A DNA stretch of 5,851 bases, from the NCBI GenBank assembly GCA_035468285.1, contig DATISY010000068.1, positions 1 through 5,851 on the forward strand, given 5' to 3'. Below the pieces are notes generated by a model. The model was given only the letters and a program-made list of their open reading frames with translations, made no database searches and was not told the DNA's origin. The stretch is from PALSA-555 sp035468285 (GTDB lineage: Bacteria; Actinomycetota; Acidimicrobiia; IMCC26256; PALSA-555). A program made the position numbers and the translations under genes. Below, one piece after another: positions 5,477 through 5,851 of the stretch (positions within the stretch are counted from its first letter, which is position 1; each line of letters opens with the position of its first letter).

Positions 5477-5851
5477 CTACTCGACGGCCCCGTCGTCCCG
5501 GAGTCGTTGCTGCTCGGCATGGGAGAGGCCCAGGACCTCGCCGAGCACCCAGTCGTTGTCCTGACCCAGTGTCGGCCCGGACCGCGTGTAGCCGCTCGGC
5601 GCGTCGGAGAGACGGAATCCGTTGCGCTCGTAGAGGCCTGGCCCCATGACCGGGTGGACCAGGGGCACGAAGTGGTCGCGGTGCGCCATCTGGGGATCGT
5701 CATGGGCGTCACCGAAGTCGGCGACGGGGACGGCCTCGATGCCGACGCCCTGGAGGAGATCGCTCACCTCGGATCGGGACCGGGCCGCGGTCCAGGTCGC
5801 GACGGCGGTCTCGACGTCGTCGACGCGGCGTTGGCGGCCGGGAAGCGTCGC
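5477..5851 (-). CDS. CaiB/BaiF (family III) CoA-transferase, C-terminal fragment (cut by right edge)
   Basis: The last 124 residues of a family III CoA-transferase, which moves CoA between carboxylic acids through an aspartyl-CoA anhydride. The fragment begins ATLPGRQRRVDDVETAVATW, then reads SRSEVSDLLQGVGIEAVPVAD, the family's 'r..eel.e.L...gvp.apV.d' block. It goes on with DDPQMAHRDHFVPLVHPVMG, the PxGFRLSDxPSGxxRSGPTLGQDND closing motif and VLGEVLGLS. Stop TAG is at 5479-5477. The catalytic Asp lies in the N-terminal part outside the window. An ATG/GTG start inside the fragment is not credible because the conserved reading continues to the window edge. It could activate the same acid as the acyl-CoA synthetase at the left end. 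CaiB-like proteins also include racemases such as alpha-methylacyl-CoA racemase, which remain possible because only the C-terminus is seen. Confidence 0.88.
   Translation of the reverse strand, partial: ATLPGRQRRVDDVETAVATWTAARSRSEVSDLLQGVGIEAVPVADFGDAHDDPQMAHRDHFVPLVHPVMGPGLYERNGFRLSDAPSGYTRSGPTLGQDNDWVLGEVLGLSHAEQQRLRDDGAVE

Overview
This window comes from a GC-rich bacterial chromosome (very roughly two thirds G+C by eye, with strong G/C preference at third codon positions). It was most likely taken from an actinobacterium. The gene content is typical of acyl-CoA catabolic clusters in Mycobacteriales, Acidimicrobiia and relatives: a TetR regulator, an SCP2/Ltp-type thiolase-fold protein, a crotonase, an MFE-2-like SDR, a MaoC N-domain protein and a CaiB-type CoA-transferase. 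No RNA gene, mobile element, CRISPR array or long repeat was seen. Genus and exact substrate cannot be read from the sequence.

Layout, left to right. (1) Positions 1-269, minus strand: the N-terminal end of an AMP-forming acyl-CoA synthetase that runs off the left edge. (2) Positions 358-1017, plus strand: a TetR-family regulator, divergent from the synthetase across 88 bp. (3) Positions 4036 down to 1036, minus strand: a tight three-gene unit of an MFE-2-like SDR dehydrogenase, a crotonase-fold protein and a thiolase-fold (Ltp/SCP2-like) protein. (4) Positions 4037-4153: a divergent control region with a perfect 14-bp palindrome and two candidate promoters that may share one -10 hexamer. (5) Positions 4154-5471, plus strand: a MaoC/FAS1-like dehydratase N-domain protein and a second SDR. 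(6) Positions 5477-5851, minus strand: the C-terminal end of a CaiB/BaiF (family III) CoA-transferase that runs off the right edge.

Taken together the genes look like one catabolic module. The synthetase or CoA-transferase would supply the CoA thioester. Hydratase-fold proteins and SDR dehydrogenases would hydrate and oxidise it. The thiolase-fold protein would cleave it, and the TetR protein would sense a CoA ester or free acid. An MFE-2-type SDR normally follows an R-specific hydratase of the MaoC/hydratase-2 type, which fits the MaoC protein next door.

Three points stand out. The thiolase-fold gene has no ATG, GTG or TTG start ahead of its conserved N-terminus and seems to start at CTG behind a good ribosome binding site. 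The crotonase appears to lack both hydratase glutamates, and the MaoC protein lacks the hydratase-2 histidine, so neither is an obvious stand-alone hydratase. The thiolase-fold protein lacks the nucleophilic cysteine, which points to aldolase-like or other non-thiolase chemistry. This looks like a variant of a known type of acyl-CoA degradation cluster, not a wholly new system.
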